From Streptococcus parasanguinis (GTDB taxonomy: Bacteria > Bacillota > Bacilli > Lactobacillales > Streptococcaceae): a stretch of 60,069 bases of DNA. Where the stretch lies: assembly GCA_018365265.1 (NCBI GenBank), contig JAGZKI010000004.1:1-60069 (forward strand). The letters are read 5' to 3'. Shown here one piece after another: positions 1-7,699 of the stretch. The position numbers and the translations under genes are program-made. Under the pieces are notes generated by a model, which did not search any database, was not told the DNA's origin, and saw nothing but the letters and a program-made list of their open reading frames with translations. Each line of letters begins with the position of its first letter. Position 1 is the first letter of the stretch.

Positions 1-105
1 TGGGCTCTACTACGCTGATTTCATCAGCTTTTACAGCCCTACTCAACTGTGCGGAGGTGGGACAACGAAATCGAATTCTAACGAATTACCGATTTCTGTT
101 CCATT
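1..105 (-). repeat. Dispersed intergenic repeat, left copy
   Basis: The reverse complement of this stretch matches the last ~97 bases of the window with only a few mismatches. The shared core runs from a GGACAGAAATCGG motif through GTCCCACCTCC to GATGAAATCAGC. The left copy extends about 13 bases further than the right one before the window ends. From memory, similar sequence is a common intergenic repeat in mitis-group streptococci. No gene is visible in it. Confidence 0.85.
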
Positions 106-204
106 CTCTTTGAGCTAGTAAGACGATTAGCCAGGCCGCAACATAGTGGCTGCCGTCAAATGATTAGAGGCATAACCTCAATCATTTGTAGCGGTTACGA
201 CGCG

Positions 205-235
205 AAAAAGGGAGGAACGATGCTTTCCTCCCTTT
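205..235 (-). terminator. Second hairpin terminator after groEL
   Basis: This is a second copy of the same hairpin, with arms AAAGGGAGGAA and TTCCTCCCTTT and a run of five T on the minus strand. The arms contain GGAGG and CCTCC and so resemble ribosome-binding and anti-ribosome-binding sequences. Confidence 0.65.
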
Positions 236-322
236 GAGCTAGTAAGACACTTCGGCAAGTCACCAAGGTGCTTGCCATAACAATAAATGCACCTGATAAA
301 TTAACCAAGGGGTTACGACGTG

Positions 323-352
323 AAAAGGGAGGAACGATATTTTCCTCCCTTT
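323..352 (-). terminator. Hairpin terminator, groEL-proximal
   Basis: On the minus strand an AAAGGGAGGAA arm pairs with TTCCTCCCTTTT, ending in a run of four T. It lies about 85 bases after the groEL stop and is the first probable intrinsic terminator of groESL. Confidence 0.65.
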
Positions 353-437
353 GAGCTAGTAAGATGATTAGGTAGGCCGCAACATAGCGGCTACCGTCCA
401 ATGATTCGGTGCTTTAGCACCAATCATTGGTATCAGG

Positions 438-2063
438 TTACATCATCCCGCCCATCATGCTTGGATCCATTCCTGGTCCTGCTGGGGCTGCTGGTTCTGG
501 TTTGTTGGCTACGACTGCTTCGGTCGTCAAGATCAGACTCGCTACGGAAGCGGCGTTTTGAAGGGCTGAACGGCTCACTTTAACTGGGTCGATGATTCCT
601 GCATCAATCATATTCACCCATTCACCTGTTGCGGCATTGAAACCTGTTCCGACTTCGGCATTTTTCAAGCGATCAATCACAATAGATCCTTCGTAACCGG
701 CATTGTGGGCAATTTGGCGCACCGGCTCTTCCAAAGCACGAAGAACGATATTGCGTCCGGTCGCTTCATCCCCTTCTAATTCAAGGGCTGCGACTGCAGA
801 GATGACATTGGCAAGGGCTGTACCACCTCCGGCAACGATCCCTTCTTCAACGGCTGCGCGAGTCGCATTTAGGGCATCTTCGATACGAAGTTTCATTTCT
901 TTCAATTCTGTTTCTGTTGCAGCACCAACCTTGATTACGGCAACACCACCAGACAATTTGGCCAAACGTTCTTGTAATTTTTCACGGTCAAATTCAGAGG
1001 TTGTGGTTTCGATTTGTGACTTGATAACCGCAACACGGTTAGCGATCGCTTCTGGGTTACCAGAACCTTCGACAATGACAGTACTGTCTTTATCGACTGA
1101 CACTTTAGCTGCTTGACCAAGTGCTTCAATGGTTGCATCTTTCAATTCCAAACCAAGATCGTCTGTAATGACTGTACCACCTGTCAAGATGGCAATGTCT
1201 TCTAGCATGGCTTTGCGGCGATCTCCAAATCCTGGTGCCTTGACAGCTACGACATTAAAGGTACCGCGGATCTTGTTCAAGACAAGTGTTGGAAGAGCTT
1301 CACCATCGACATCATCTGCGATGATCAAGAGCGGACGGTTGCTTTGAAGAATGCTTTCCAATAATGGCAAGATTTCTTGGATATTTGAAATCTTCTTATC
1401 AGTGATCAAAATGTATGGATTTTCAAGGTCTGCCACCATTTTTTCATTATCAGTGACCATGTATTGTGAAAGGTAACCACGGTCAAACTGCATGCCTTCA
1501 ACGACTTCCAGTTCTGTCTCCATTCCACGAGACTCTTCAATCGTGATGACCCCATCTTTGCCAACTTTTTCCATGGCTTCAGAGATGTACTCACCGACTT
1601 TTTCAGAACGAGAAGACACAGCAGCTACTTGAGCAATAGCTTCCTTGCTCGATACTGGGATCGCATTGTTTTTCAAAGCTTCTACTGCTGTTGCAACAGC
1701 AGTCTCAATCCCACGACGGATGCCAATTGGATTAGCACCTGCAGTGACGTTTTTGATCCCTTCACGGACGATGGCCTGAGTCAAGACCGTTGCGGTCGTT
1801 GTACCGTCACCTGCGATATCATTGGTCTTAGAAGCCACTTCTGACACCAATTTGGCACCCATATTTTCAAAATGGTCTTCCAATTCGATTTCTTTTGCGA
1901 TGGTCACCCCATCATTTGTGATCAAAGGTGAACCAAATGATTTTTCAAGAACCACATTGCGACCTTTAGGGCCCAACGTAACTTTCACTGTATCTGCTAA
2001 GACATCGACACCACGGACCATTGCAGAACGTGCATCAGATGAAAATTTAATATCTTTTGCCAT
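438..2063 (-). CDS. groEL: Chaperonin GroEL (Hsp60)
   Basis: A 541-residue protein, the usual length for GroEL. It starts MAKDIKFSSDAR, carries the GDGTTTATVL nucleotide-binding segment near residue 86, and ends in the GGMM tail typical of the family. GroEL forms the double-ring ATP-driven folding chamber in the cytoplasm and works with GroES, encoded 21 bases upstream. The start is supported by a GAGGAAAGAGG ribosome-binding site. It is co-transcribed with groES from a CIRCE-containing promoter. The stop codon is fused to the tandem repeat units that follow. Confidence 0.99.
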   Translation of the reverse strand: MAKDIKFSSDARSAMVRGVDVLADTVKVTLGPKGRNVVLEKSFGSPLITNDGVTIAKEIELEDHFENMGAKLVSEVASKTNDIAGDGTTTATVLTQAIVREGIKNVTAGANPIGIRRGIETAVATAVEALKNNAIPVSSKEAIAQVAAVSSRSEKVGEYISEAMEKVGKDGVITIEESRGMETELEVVEGMQFDRGYLSQYMVTDNEKMVADLENPYILITDKKISNIQEILPLLESILQSNRPLLIIADDVDGEALPTLVLNKIRGTFNVVAVKAPGFGDRRKAMLEDIAILTGGTVITDDLGLELKDATIEALGQAAKVSVDKDSTVIVEGSGNPEAIANRVAVIKSQIETTTSEFDREKLQERLAKLSGGVAVIKVGAATETELKEMKLRIEDALNATRAAVEEGIVAGGGTALANVISAVAALELEGDEATGRNIVLRALEEPVRQIAHNAGYEGSIVIDRLKNAEVGTGFNAATGEWVNMIDAGIIDPVKVSRSALQNAASVASLILTTEAVVANKPEPAAPAGPGMDPSMMGGMM

Positions 2064-2084
2064 TTCTCTTACCTCTTTCCTCTC

Positions 2085-2366
2085 TTACTCTACAATTGCA
2101 AGAATGTTTGCTGTTCCAACGATGGTGTAGGTTTCTTCCCCATCTTTCACTTCAATTCCTGCATGGCTTTCAACCAAAACATGGTCTCCTGCTTTTACAG
2201 CTGGAGCGATGAGTTCCCCACTTAGGGTACGCACACCTTCACCAACGGCCACTACTTCAGCTGTTTTTGTATCAGCCTTGCTCGCACCTGCGAGGACAAA
2301 ACCTCCAACAGTCTGTTCTTTTTCTTCGACTTTTAAGACCACACGGTCTCCTAATGGTTTTAACAT
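2085..2366 (-). CDS. groES: Co-chaperonin GroES (Hsp10)
   Basis: Caps the GroEL ring. The protein begins MLKPLGDRVVLKVEE and contains the mobile-loop region around GGFVLAGASK, giving about 93 residues. Two ATG codons lie six bases apart. The first (ending at 2372) is only one base from the GGAGG site, whereas the second has normal spacing and matches the family N terminus, so the second is chosen. It is the first gene of the heat-shock operon, directly downstream of CIRCE. Confidence 0.97.
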   Translation of the reverse strand: MLKPLGDRVVLKVEEKEQTVGGFVLAGASKADTKTAEVVAVGEGVRTLSGELIAPAVKAGDHVLVESHAGIEVKDGEETYTIVGTANILAIVE

Positions 2367-2388
2367 GTTCATTCCTCCATACGTGTTT

Positions 2389-2415
2389 TTAGCACTCTCT
2401 ATACGTAAGTGCTAA
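2389..2415 (-). promoter_or_regulatory. CIRCE operator (HrcA site)
   Basis: TTAGCACTC, a 9-base spacer, then AAGTGCTAA. This matches the CIRCE consensus (TTAGCACTC-N9-GAGTGCTAA) with one change in the second arm. It sits between the groES promoter and the groES start, as expected for HrcA repression relieved by heat shock. Confidence 0.95.
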
Positions 2416-2426
2416 CTTATGTTTCT

Positions 2427-2454
2427 ATTGTATCACTTGGTCAGAAATAGTCAA
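2427..2454 (-). promoter_or_regulatory. groESL sigma-A promoter
   Basis: On the minus strand, -35 TTGACT (2449-2454) and -10 TACAAT (2427-2432) are separated by 16 bases. CIRCE follows immediately at about the transcription start. Confidence 0.8.
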
Positions 2455-2487
2455 GAAAAAAACACCTCAAAAATAGATGAGATGTTT
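2455..2487 (-). terminator. Terminator after levX
   Basis: On the minus strand, arms AAACATCTC and GAGGTGTTT (one mismatch) are followed by a T run. It directly abuts the -35 of the groES promoter, separating the lev operon from groESL. Confidence 0.7.
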
Positions 2488-2495
2488 CTAAAATA

Positions 2496-2789
2496 TCAAT
2501 TTAAAATTGTCAATTTTTGATTGAAATCGTCGATCACTTTTTGAAGATTGATCCGCCCGCGGTAGATGCCATATCCAAAAACAATCATGCCTAAAATTCC
2601 AACCAAGGCTAGTAAAATCCCGAGGATCAAGAGTGGGAGGAAACTTTTGTGAAAGAGATAGATCAATACCACACCAATACTGGCAATGATAAAGAGTAAG
2701 CTGAACCAACGACCAAGGTTTTCAAGCATGTGGCGTTGGTACTTGATTTCTGTTTCATATCCATTGACAAGTTCTTGTTTTGTAACCAT
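2496..2789 (-). CDS. levX: LevX-like small membrane protein
   Basis: A 97-residue protein with a polar N terminus (about 27 residues), two hydrophobic helices (about 28-46 and 50-73) and a charged C-terminal tail. I identify it by position: in S. mutans the uncharacterised levX lies between levG and groES-groEL, exactly as here. The start (MVTKQELVNG) is set by an AGGAGG site six bases upstream; a longer reading frame to 2840 runs into the terminator and has no such site. The gene lies behind a strong intrinsic terminator (2805-2856), so it is probably transcribed at a reduced level. Its function is not known. Confidence 0.8.
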   Translation of the reverse strand: MVTKQELVNGYETEIKYQRHMLENLGRWFSLLFIIASIGVVLIYLFHKSFLPLLILGILLALVGILGMIVFGYGIYRGRINLQKVIDDFNQKLTILN

Positions 2790-2804
2790 GGGATTCCTCC
2801 TGAT

Positions 2805-2856
2805 AAAAATTGAGAATGAAGTGCAAATAAAGGAGGTCAATTCACTTCATTCTCAA
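2805..2856 (-). terminator. Terminator between levG and levX, anti-SD loop
   Basis: A perfect 14-bp inverted repeat (TTGAGAATGAAGTG at 2810-2823, its complement at 2843-2856) is followed on the minus strand by five T. The 19-base loop contains CCTCCTTT on the minus strand, complementary to the AGGAGG ribosome-binding site of levX at 2794-2799. It looks like a partial terminator limiting levX transcription and perhaps its translation. Confidence 0.85.
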
Positions 2857-2890
2857 AAACTCCTACTAGCAAATTCGTTTTTTCTTTTCC

Positions 2891-3727
2891 TTAGTATTTA
2901 AGATGTGGGTCAAAGATACCAAGGGCAACACCGATCAAAGCAACTACAACGAGAAGTAACATAACTTTGTTTGGTGAAATTTTTTTCTTAGACATCAACC
3001 ACCAGCAAAGAGTGATGAAGGCTGCTGTTAAGAGACCTGGATAAACACCATCGATCTTTTCTTGGATGTTCAAGAAGACTTTTCCTTCAGAATTCTTGAA
3101 TTGAAGGGCTGTTGTAACAGATACCCAAGTAGCTGCTACGGCACCGATAACCATACCACCGACAACGCTGATCGCTTTACGAAGAGCTTGTCCTTTTGGT
3201 CCTACAAGGAATTCAACGGCTTTATCCCCTAATTGGTAACCTTTGAAGAAGGCAAAGCGCATACCAAAGTAGACTAAGAGGTTCCATACGACGATGTAGA
3301 AGAGGGCACCAGCGACGTTACCACCTTTAGAAAGTCCAAGGGCAATCCCCAAGAGAACTGGAATCAAGGTACCAACGACCAATGAGTCACCAATACCAGC
3401 GATTGGTCCCATCAAACCGGCACGCATACCGTTGATGGTTTCGCCATCTACTGCATCTCCGTTTGCACGCGCTTCTTCCAAACCAGCTGTGATCCCTACA
3501 ACAAGAGATCCAAGTTGTGGTTCAGTGTTGAAGAAGGCCGTATAGGTTTGCATAGCATCCTTTTGTTCTTCTTTTGTGTCATACATTTCTTCTACGATTG
3601 GAAGCATAGAAGTCAAGTACCCGAAGGTTTGCATATGTTCTTGAGAGAAACAAGTCAAATGACCATAATACCAATGATGGAATGCTTTTGCTAATGTTTT
3701 CTTTGAAATTTTCTTTCTATCAGCCAT
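2891..3727 (-). CDS. levG: PTS mannose/fructose-family EIID
   Basis: Membrane component IID of a mannose-superfamily phosphotransferase system, forming the sugar channel with EIIC (levF). The 278-residue protein starts MADRKKISKK, has the family segment ending GPIAGIGDSLV near residue 130, and has hydrophobic helices in the C-terminal half. An AGGAGG site upstream supports this start over the longer frame starting at 3748. The levF stop is one base upstream, implying translational coupling. Substrate by synteny with S. mutans is fructose/mannose; this is inferred. Confidence 0.93.
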   Translation of the reverse strand: MADRKKISKKTLAKAFHHWYYGHLTCFSQEHMQTFGYLTSMLPIVEEMYDTKEEQKDAMQTYTAFFNTEPQLGSLVVGITAGLEEARANGDAVDGETINGMRAGLMGPIAGIGDSLVVGTLIPVLLGIALGLSKGGNVAGALFYIVVWNLLVYFGMRFAFFKGYQLGDKAVEFLVGPKGQALRKAISVVGGMVIGAVAATWVSVTTALQFKNSEGKVFLNIQEKIDGVYPGLLTAAFITLCWWLMSKKKISPNKVMLLLVVVALIGVALGIFDPHLKY

Positions 3728-3728
3728 T

Positions 3729-4571
3729 TTAAATATCCTCCTCATCATCGTCTTGGTCCACCACTCCAGCTGGAGCAGCTTTCATCGATTTGATCACTTC
3801 AAGTTCATAGTAGATTACTGCAAAGATTAATGAAACAACGGCACTGGATACCAAGTTCAATCCGAGAGATTTTGCCAAGGTAAATCCAACAAAGAATGGA
3901 ATGAAGTCAGTTGCTTCTGTAACAATTTGTTTCAACAAGATGGCAATACCGACACATGGGAGAAGAGCACCGACTGTAAAGAGGGCTTTCATCCAGTAAC
4001 CATCCATAGGAAGGTATTGTTTCATCAAATCAACCATGTTTTCACCGTATTTGGTGATAATCATTGTTGGAAGGAAAGAGAAGAGGAAGTGAGAGATCCA
4101 AGGGTAAACCCAGTCAACTGCGTAGAGTTTTTTGAAGTTTCCTTCTTCAACGGCTTTCCAACCGATGTGTTGCCATACCAAGTTCATAGTAGCGGTACCG
4201 TAGAAAAGAACTGTACCGATTGTCCCAACGGCTGCACCGATTGGAGCTGCAGCTGCGGCGATTCCAGCTTCATCTGTGATGTTATTAGCATGCACAAACA
4301 AGATAGCAAGAGGAACACCGATGTAAGAGATGGCACGCACATCGGCAGATACGGTACCACCAGGTGTTACCAAGGCGATATAAACGACTTGAAGGGCAAC
4401 CCCGACCATAATACCGGTTGTCACATCTCCAAGAATTAAACCTGAAATCAACCCACCGATCAAAGGACGACCGAGTGTATAGTTCCCGATACTGGAACCT
4501 CCCATACCAGGCATTGAAGACAAGCTGGCGAAAATACCAAGCAAGATTGCTTGAATCCATGAAATTGTCAT
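3729..4571 (-). CDS. levF: PTS mannose/fructose-family EIIC
   Basis: The 280-residue polytopic permease IIC, starting MTISWIQAILLGIFASLS and containing the characteristic GALLPCVGIAILLKQ segment near the C terminus. It works with levG in the membrane and receives sugar phosphorylation from EIIB. The C-terminal tail is acidic (QDDDEEDI). Its ribosome-binding site (AAGGAG) sits in the loop of a small 6-bp hairpin (ACAAAC/GTTTGT), and a second hairpin (4606-4625) lies between levE and levF. These may tune the ratio of soluble to membrane subunits. Confidence 0.94.
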   Translation of the reverse strand: MTISWIQAILLGIFASLSSMPGMGGSSIGNYTLGRPLIGGLISGLILGDVTTGIMVGVALQVVYIALVTPGGTVSADVRAISYIGVPLAILFVHANNITDEAGIAAAAAPIGAAVGTIGTVLFYGTATMNLVWQHIGWKAVEEGNFKKLYAVDWVYPWISHFLFSFLPTMIITKYGENMVDLMKQYLPMDGYWMKALFTVGALLPCVGIAILLKQIVTEATDFIPFFVGFTLAKSLGLNLVSSAVVSLIFAVIYYELEVIKSMKAAPAGVVDQDDDEEDI

Positions 4572-4605
4572 AACAAACGCTCCTTTTGTTTGTAAATTTA
4601 TTTAC

Positions 4606-4625
4606 CTAACAGATAGGACTGTTAG
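4606..4625 (-). other. Hairpin in levE-levF gap
   Basis: An inverted repeat, CTAACAG and its complement CTGTTAG, with a 6-base loop immediately after the levE stop. There is no T run, so it is more likely an mRNA-processing or stability element than a terminator. Confidence 0.5.
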
Positions 4626-4627
4626 TT

Positions 4628-5122
4628 TTAAAAACCAAATTTTGATTTGAAATCATCCCAATACCCGATGGAAACATCTGGCAACAATTGGAATTTCACC
4701 TTATAGCCTGCTGCTTGAATAGCTTGGAAGGCTTCTGCTTCTTCCTGAGTGATGGATTGGTTATTTCCCAATTTTACAGCTCCAGGACGATCATTTGCAG
4801 GGCCTACGATGATTTCTTTGACATCACCTGGGACAAACCCTTGGTCGACCAAAATTTCCTTCATATCGATTGGATTTTTGGTGATCAAGAAGTAACGACT
4901 ATCTGATTCTGTTACTTTTGCTGATTTTTCCTTAAAGGCTTCCTTTGTCCATACAAAGGTTTTCTTGTCTGATGCGCCTTTGTATGCTTGGATCAAAACC
5001 TTATTTGATGCTGCTGCATCGTTTACGGCAATCAAACCATCACATGGTTTTTCTTTTGCCCAGCGTGTGACTGTCTGACCGTGAATCATGCGATCATCAA
5101 TCCGTACAAATGTTACTACCAT
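4628..5122 (-). CDS. levE: PTS mannose/fructose-family EIIB
   Basis: A 164-residue cytoplasmic EIIB that transfers phosphate from EIIA to the incoming sugar. The N-terminal DDRMIHGQ motif contains the expected phosphorylated histidine, H14. The length is normal for the family. The gene follows levD by 14 bases and precedes levF by 56. Confidence 0.95.
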   Translation of the reverse strand: MVVTFVRIDDRMIHGQTVTRWAKEKPCDGLIAVNDAAASNKVLIQAYKGASDKKTFVWTKEAFKEKSAKVTESDSRYFLITKNPIDMKEILVDQGFVPGDVKEIIVGPANDRPGAVKLGNNQSITQEEAEAFQAIQAAGYKVKFQLLPDVSIGYWDDFKSKFGF

Positions 5123-5136
5123 AAGGTACCTCCCTA

Positions 5137-5574
5137 TTAAATATCGTCATCATCTTCTTCAGCACTTGTGGCTGAAACTTCAAAAGGCTGTAGTGCAGAT
5201 CGTGCTTCTGATAAGATGGTGGCTGACAAATCTTCTCCATCCAACACATCCTTCATCACAACTGCCGTCAAGGCCATGGTGAGGTTCATCCCACCAAGGA
5301 TTAAGGCTCCATCGAGCTTTCCAGCTTCTTCTAGAACCGTGGCTGCAGTGGTTAATGGACTACCACCTACGATATCTGCCAAGACCAAAACAGAATCATC
5401 AGCTGTCAATCCTGAAATGCTCTCTCTGAAATCAACTGCGAAGTCATCAACTGATTTTCCTTCTTTGAGTCCAACTGCGATGACCTGATCCATCTTATCA
5501 CCAGCAAACATGGCTAGTGATGTTTTTAGACCTTCTGCCAGTCCACCATGACTGACCAAAACGAGGTATTTCAT
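5137..5574 (-). CDS. levD: PTS mannose/fructose-family EIIA
   Basis: A 145-residue EIIA that accepts phosphate from HPr. The N terminus KYLVLVSHGGLAEG places the phospho-histidine at H9, and a DIVGGSP segment follows near residue 67. The C terminus is very acidic (EEDDDDI). It is the first gene of levDEFGX, with an AAGGAGG site, and lies behind a regulatory region carrying a cre site and TGACA repeats. In S. mutans, LevD also influences catabolite control; whether it does here is unknown. Confidence 0.95.
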   Translation of the reverse strand: MKYLVLVSHGGLAEGLKTSLAMFAGDKMDQVIAVGLKEGKSVDDFAVDFRESISGLTADDSVLVLADIVGGSPLTTAATVLEEAGKLDGALILGGMNLTMALTAVVMKDVLDGEDLSATILSEARSALQPFEVSATSAEEDDDDI

Positions 5575-5601
5575 TTTTCTACGCCTCCTTTATTTGACTC
5601 T

Positions 5602-5687
5602 ATTGTAGATTATTTGAAAGCGTTTTTACATTGTCAAATGTCACATTCCTAATATGACATTTAGCAATAAAAAAATGACATCTGTCA
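5602..5687 (-). promoter_or_regulatory. levD promoter, cre and probable LevR sites
   Basis: On the minus strand, -10 TACAAT (5602-5607) has only a weak TGTAAA -35 (5625-5630), as expected for an activator-dependent promoter. A cre-like site TAAAAACGCTTTCA (5615-5628), with one mismatch to the CcpA consensus, lies between -35 and -10. Upstream are an 8-bp inverted repeat AAATGTCA-N11-TGACATTT (5636-5662) and a second palindrome TGACA-TC-TGTCA (5676-5687). These TGACA elements are plausible LevR binding sites; that is inference. Confidence 0.65.
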
Positions 5688-5714
5688 CTTGACAAAATGC
5701 CATCTTATTTTACT

Positions 5715-7013
5715 CTAAACTCCTACCTGTAGACTACTTTCAATCTCCCTCTGAATTTGAGGCAAGCGGTTCTCAACATCTTGATCGCGCAAGGCATTGC
5801 CAATCAAGTAATCTAACTTTTCTAACACCTCTTTTGAGACATTTTTCGGACTACTTTCAACAGCTTGTTCCATGATGCGGTTCAAGGTCTGATTGGTCAA
5901 GGAATCCGTTCCAAAGTCATCCACCTGCAGAAGGTCTTTACTAGAGCGACTCTTGACCACCTGTGGCATGACAGAGATCCCTTGGGATTGGGCAAAAAGG
6001 GTTTGTTGAATGTCTGGATCCTCTGTTAAGAGTTGCATCAATTCCCAAGCCAACTTGGAATGAGAACTTCGGGCTGACATAGCAAAAGAAGTCGTCGTGA
6101 CCAAGGTTGCCTTGGTCGTTTTTGACTTAGCAGGCATTGGAATACAGGTCCAGGTAAAGTTTGAATATTTAGAAACGTGGTAGGGATAAGGTTTATAGGT
6201 CCGATATTGGGCCAAAGTCATAGGATAAAAGGCGACTTTCCCTTGGTCAAAATCTTTAGAGCTCACCTTGTAATTTTTATTTAGATCTTCCAATTTTTGC
6301 AGAAAAGTCAAAGACTCTTTCACCTCTGGAGCTGTCAGCTTGAGCATGCCTCCTTGAAAGAGATGACCTCCATTTGCCGCCAAGGCTTCTTTCCAGGTGT
6401 ATTCTGTGCTCCCAAATTGGTCCAATTGCCCATCTCCATTGGTATCTTTGGTTAGTTTCTTGCAAATCGTATAGAACTCTTCAAGGGTCCAACCTTCTTT
6501 GGGAACCGCGATGCCTTCTTTATCCAAGAGATCTTTATTGACACACATCAAAATCGGATTGCTTTCATAAGGTAAGGCATAGGTTTGCCCCTGATAGACA
6601 CCCGATTCAAAGGCAACGGGATAAAATGTTGCTTGATCTTTTCGATCCATATAGCCGTTTAACTTTTCTAATACGCCTCGCGCTGCTAATAAAGAAAGAT
6701 CTTGCTCAGAGACCATAAACACATCTGGCGTCTTTCCTGAGACAATCTTTTCAGAGAGCCAGTCTGAATAATCTGACTGCGGAATCCCGTTTTCATACTC
6801 TACACGAACGTGGGGATGGGATTTTTCAAATTTTTGAATCGCACGATCCAAGGCATGGGAACGTTGACTGGTCGGCACATCCCAGCTAGAACCTGCATAA
6901 ACGCCGATATGGAGGACGGTCGGTTGCTGTTTCCACCAATAAAAACCCGCGCTCGCACAGAGCACAACAAGGAGACCAATCCCCCAACAAAGATGCTTTC
7001 GCTTCAATTTCAT
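5715..7013 (-). CDS. levT: Membrane-anchored sugar-binding sensor LevT
   Basis: A 432-residue extracellular solute-binding-fold protein with an N-terminal transmembrane anchor (about residues 9-27). No good lipobox is present, so it probably remains tethered as an uncleaved anchor. The sequence resembles family-1 sugar-binding proteins (for example the TPDVFMVSEQ segment). No transporter genes are adjacent; instead it overlaps levR by four bases, matching the S. mutans LevQRST arrangement in which LevQ and LevT bind sugar for the LevS kinase. Its stop is about 140 bases upstream of levD. Confidence 0.85.
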   Translation of the reverse strand: MKLKRKHLCWGIGLLVVLCASAGFYWWKQQPTVLHIGVYAGSSWDVPTSQRSHALDRAIQKFEKSHPHVRVEYENGIPQSDYSDWLSEKIVSGKTPDVFMVSEQDLSLLAARGVLEKLNGYMDRKDQATFYPVAFESGVYQGQTYALPYESNPILMCVNKDLLDKEGIAVPKEGWTLEEFYTICKKLTKDTNGDGQLDQFGSTEYTWKEALAANGGHLFQGGMLKLTAPEVKESLTFLQKLEDLNKNYKVSSKDFDQGKVAFYPMTLAQYRTYKPYPYHVSKYSNFTWTCIPMPAKSKTTKATLVTTTSFAMSARSSHSKLAWELMQLLTEDPDIQQTLFAQSQGISVMPQVVKSRSSKDLLQVDDFGTDSLTNQTLNRIMEQAVESSPKNVSKEVLEKLDYLIGNALRDQDVENRLPQIQREIESSLQVGV

Positions 7014-7696
7014 TCTGTATTTCCTTTAGAAAAATCACGTCTCGTCACTCCAGTTTGGACTGACCAGATCGCTAATTGCGTTCGATCTCTTAGGTTTAAT
7101 TTCGCCAAAATCGTTGATAAGTAATTGCGCACGGTTCCTTCTGACAAGAAGAGTTTGGCCGCAATTTCTTTATTGGACTCCCCATAGCCAACTTCTTGGA
7201 TAATGCGCCATTCTGTTGTGCTCAAATCCTTGACATTGTCCTCATCCACAGCAATAGAGAAGTTGGATTTAGCCATTTGTGAGAAAATTTGAAAGACTTT
7301 ACTAGCGATATTCGGGTTGATCATGGCTCCGCCCTGATACACCACCTTAATCGCTTCATAGAGTTCCTCTGTCGAGGCTCCCTTTAAAAGATAACCTGAA
7401 GCACCGTACTTGAGCGCACTGTAGATAAATTCATCATCGTCAAAGGTCGTTAAAATAATAATTTTGATATCCGGATAGTGTTCTTTTACTTCTTTTGTCG
7501 CCAAAACCCCATCCATCCCTGGCATCCGGATATCCATCAAGATTAGGTCAGGATGGGTTTGGGGAATGCTAGACAGGACGTGATTGCCATCTTCCACTGT
7601 GGCCACCACTTCGATATCGGGGTGGGCTGACAAAATAATTTTCAGAGATTCTCGAATCAAGGCCTGGTCATCTGCCACCATTACTTTTATTACCAT
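7010..7696 (-). CDS. levR: Response regulator LevR (NarL/LuxR type)
   Basis: A 228-residue response regulator. The receiver domain has acidic residues D9/D10 and phospho-acceptor D55 (LILMDIRMPG). The C-terminal LuxR-type helix-turn-helix includes SNKEIAAKLFLSEGTVRNYL. It lies three bases after levS and overlaps levT, so the four regulator genes form one transcription unit. By homology to S. mutans it should activate levDEFGX; the fructanase gene it also controls there is not in this window. Confidence 0.93.
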   Translation of the reverse strand: MVIKVMVADDQALIRESLKIILSAHPDIEVVATVEDGNHVLSSIPQTHPDLILMDIRMPGMDGVLATKEVKEHYPDIKIIILTTFDDDEFIYSALKYGASGYLLKGASTEELYEAIKVVYQGGAMINPNIASKVFQIFSQMAKSNFSIAVDEDNVKDLSTTEWRIIQEVGYGESNKEIAAKLFLSEGTVRNYLSTILAKLNLRDRTQLAIWSVQTGVTRRDFSKGNTE

Positions 7697-7699
7697 CTC

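Larger units (their letters stand above)
106..437 (-). repeat. Tandem structured units downstream of groEL
   Basis: About 330 bases without a convincing gene, built from repeating units read on the minus strand. Each unit ends with CTTACTAGCTC, and two are followed by a hairpin (205-235 and 323-352) and a CRCGTCGTAACC linker. The cores at 123-192 and 366-435 are homologous and each contains two hairpins; the core at 249-310 is different in sequence but has the same flanks. The first unit starts exactly at the groEL stop codon, whose TAACC forms the unit boundary. A minus-strand ORF at 195-401 encodes a repeated LLAQREE peptide, but this only reflects the DNA repeat. The function is unknown; a terminator array or a small-RNA family is possible. 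Confidence 0.7.

Noticed and set aside
195..401. 68-residue minus-strand ORF with repeated LLAQREE peptide
   Set aside because: Its repeats mirror the underlying structural DNA repeat, it spans two terminator hairpins, and it has no convincing ribosome-binding site.
106..437. Possible CRISPR array from repeated units
   Set aside because: Units are long, structured and only three in number, cores are homologous rather than unique spacers, and no cas genes are present.
3927..4439. 170-residue plus-strand ORF inside levF
   Set aside because: Antisense shadow of a hydrophobic membrane-protein gene; composition is not protein-like.
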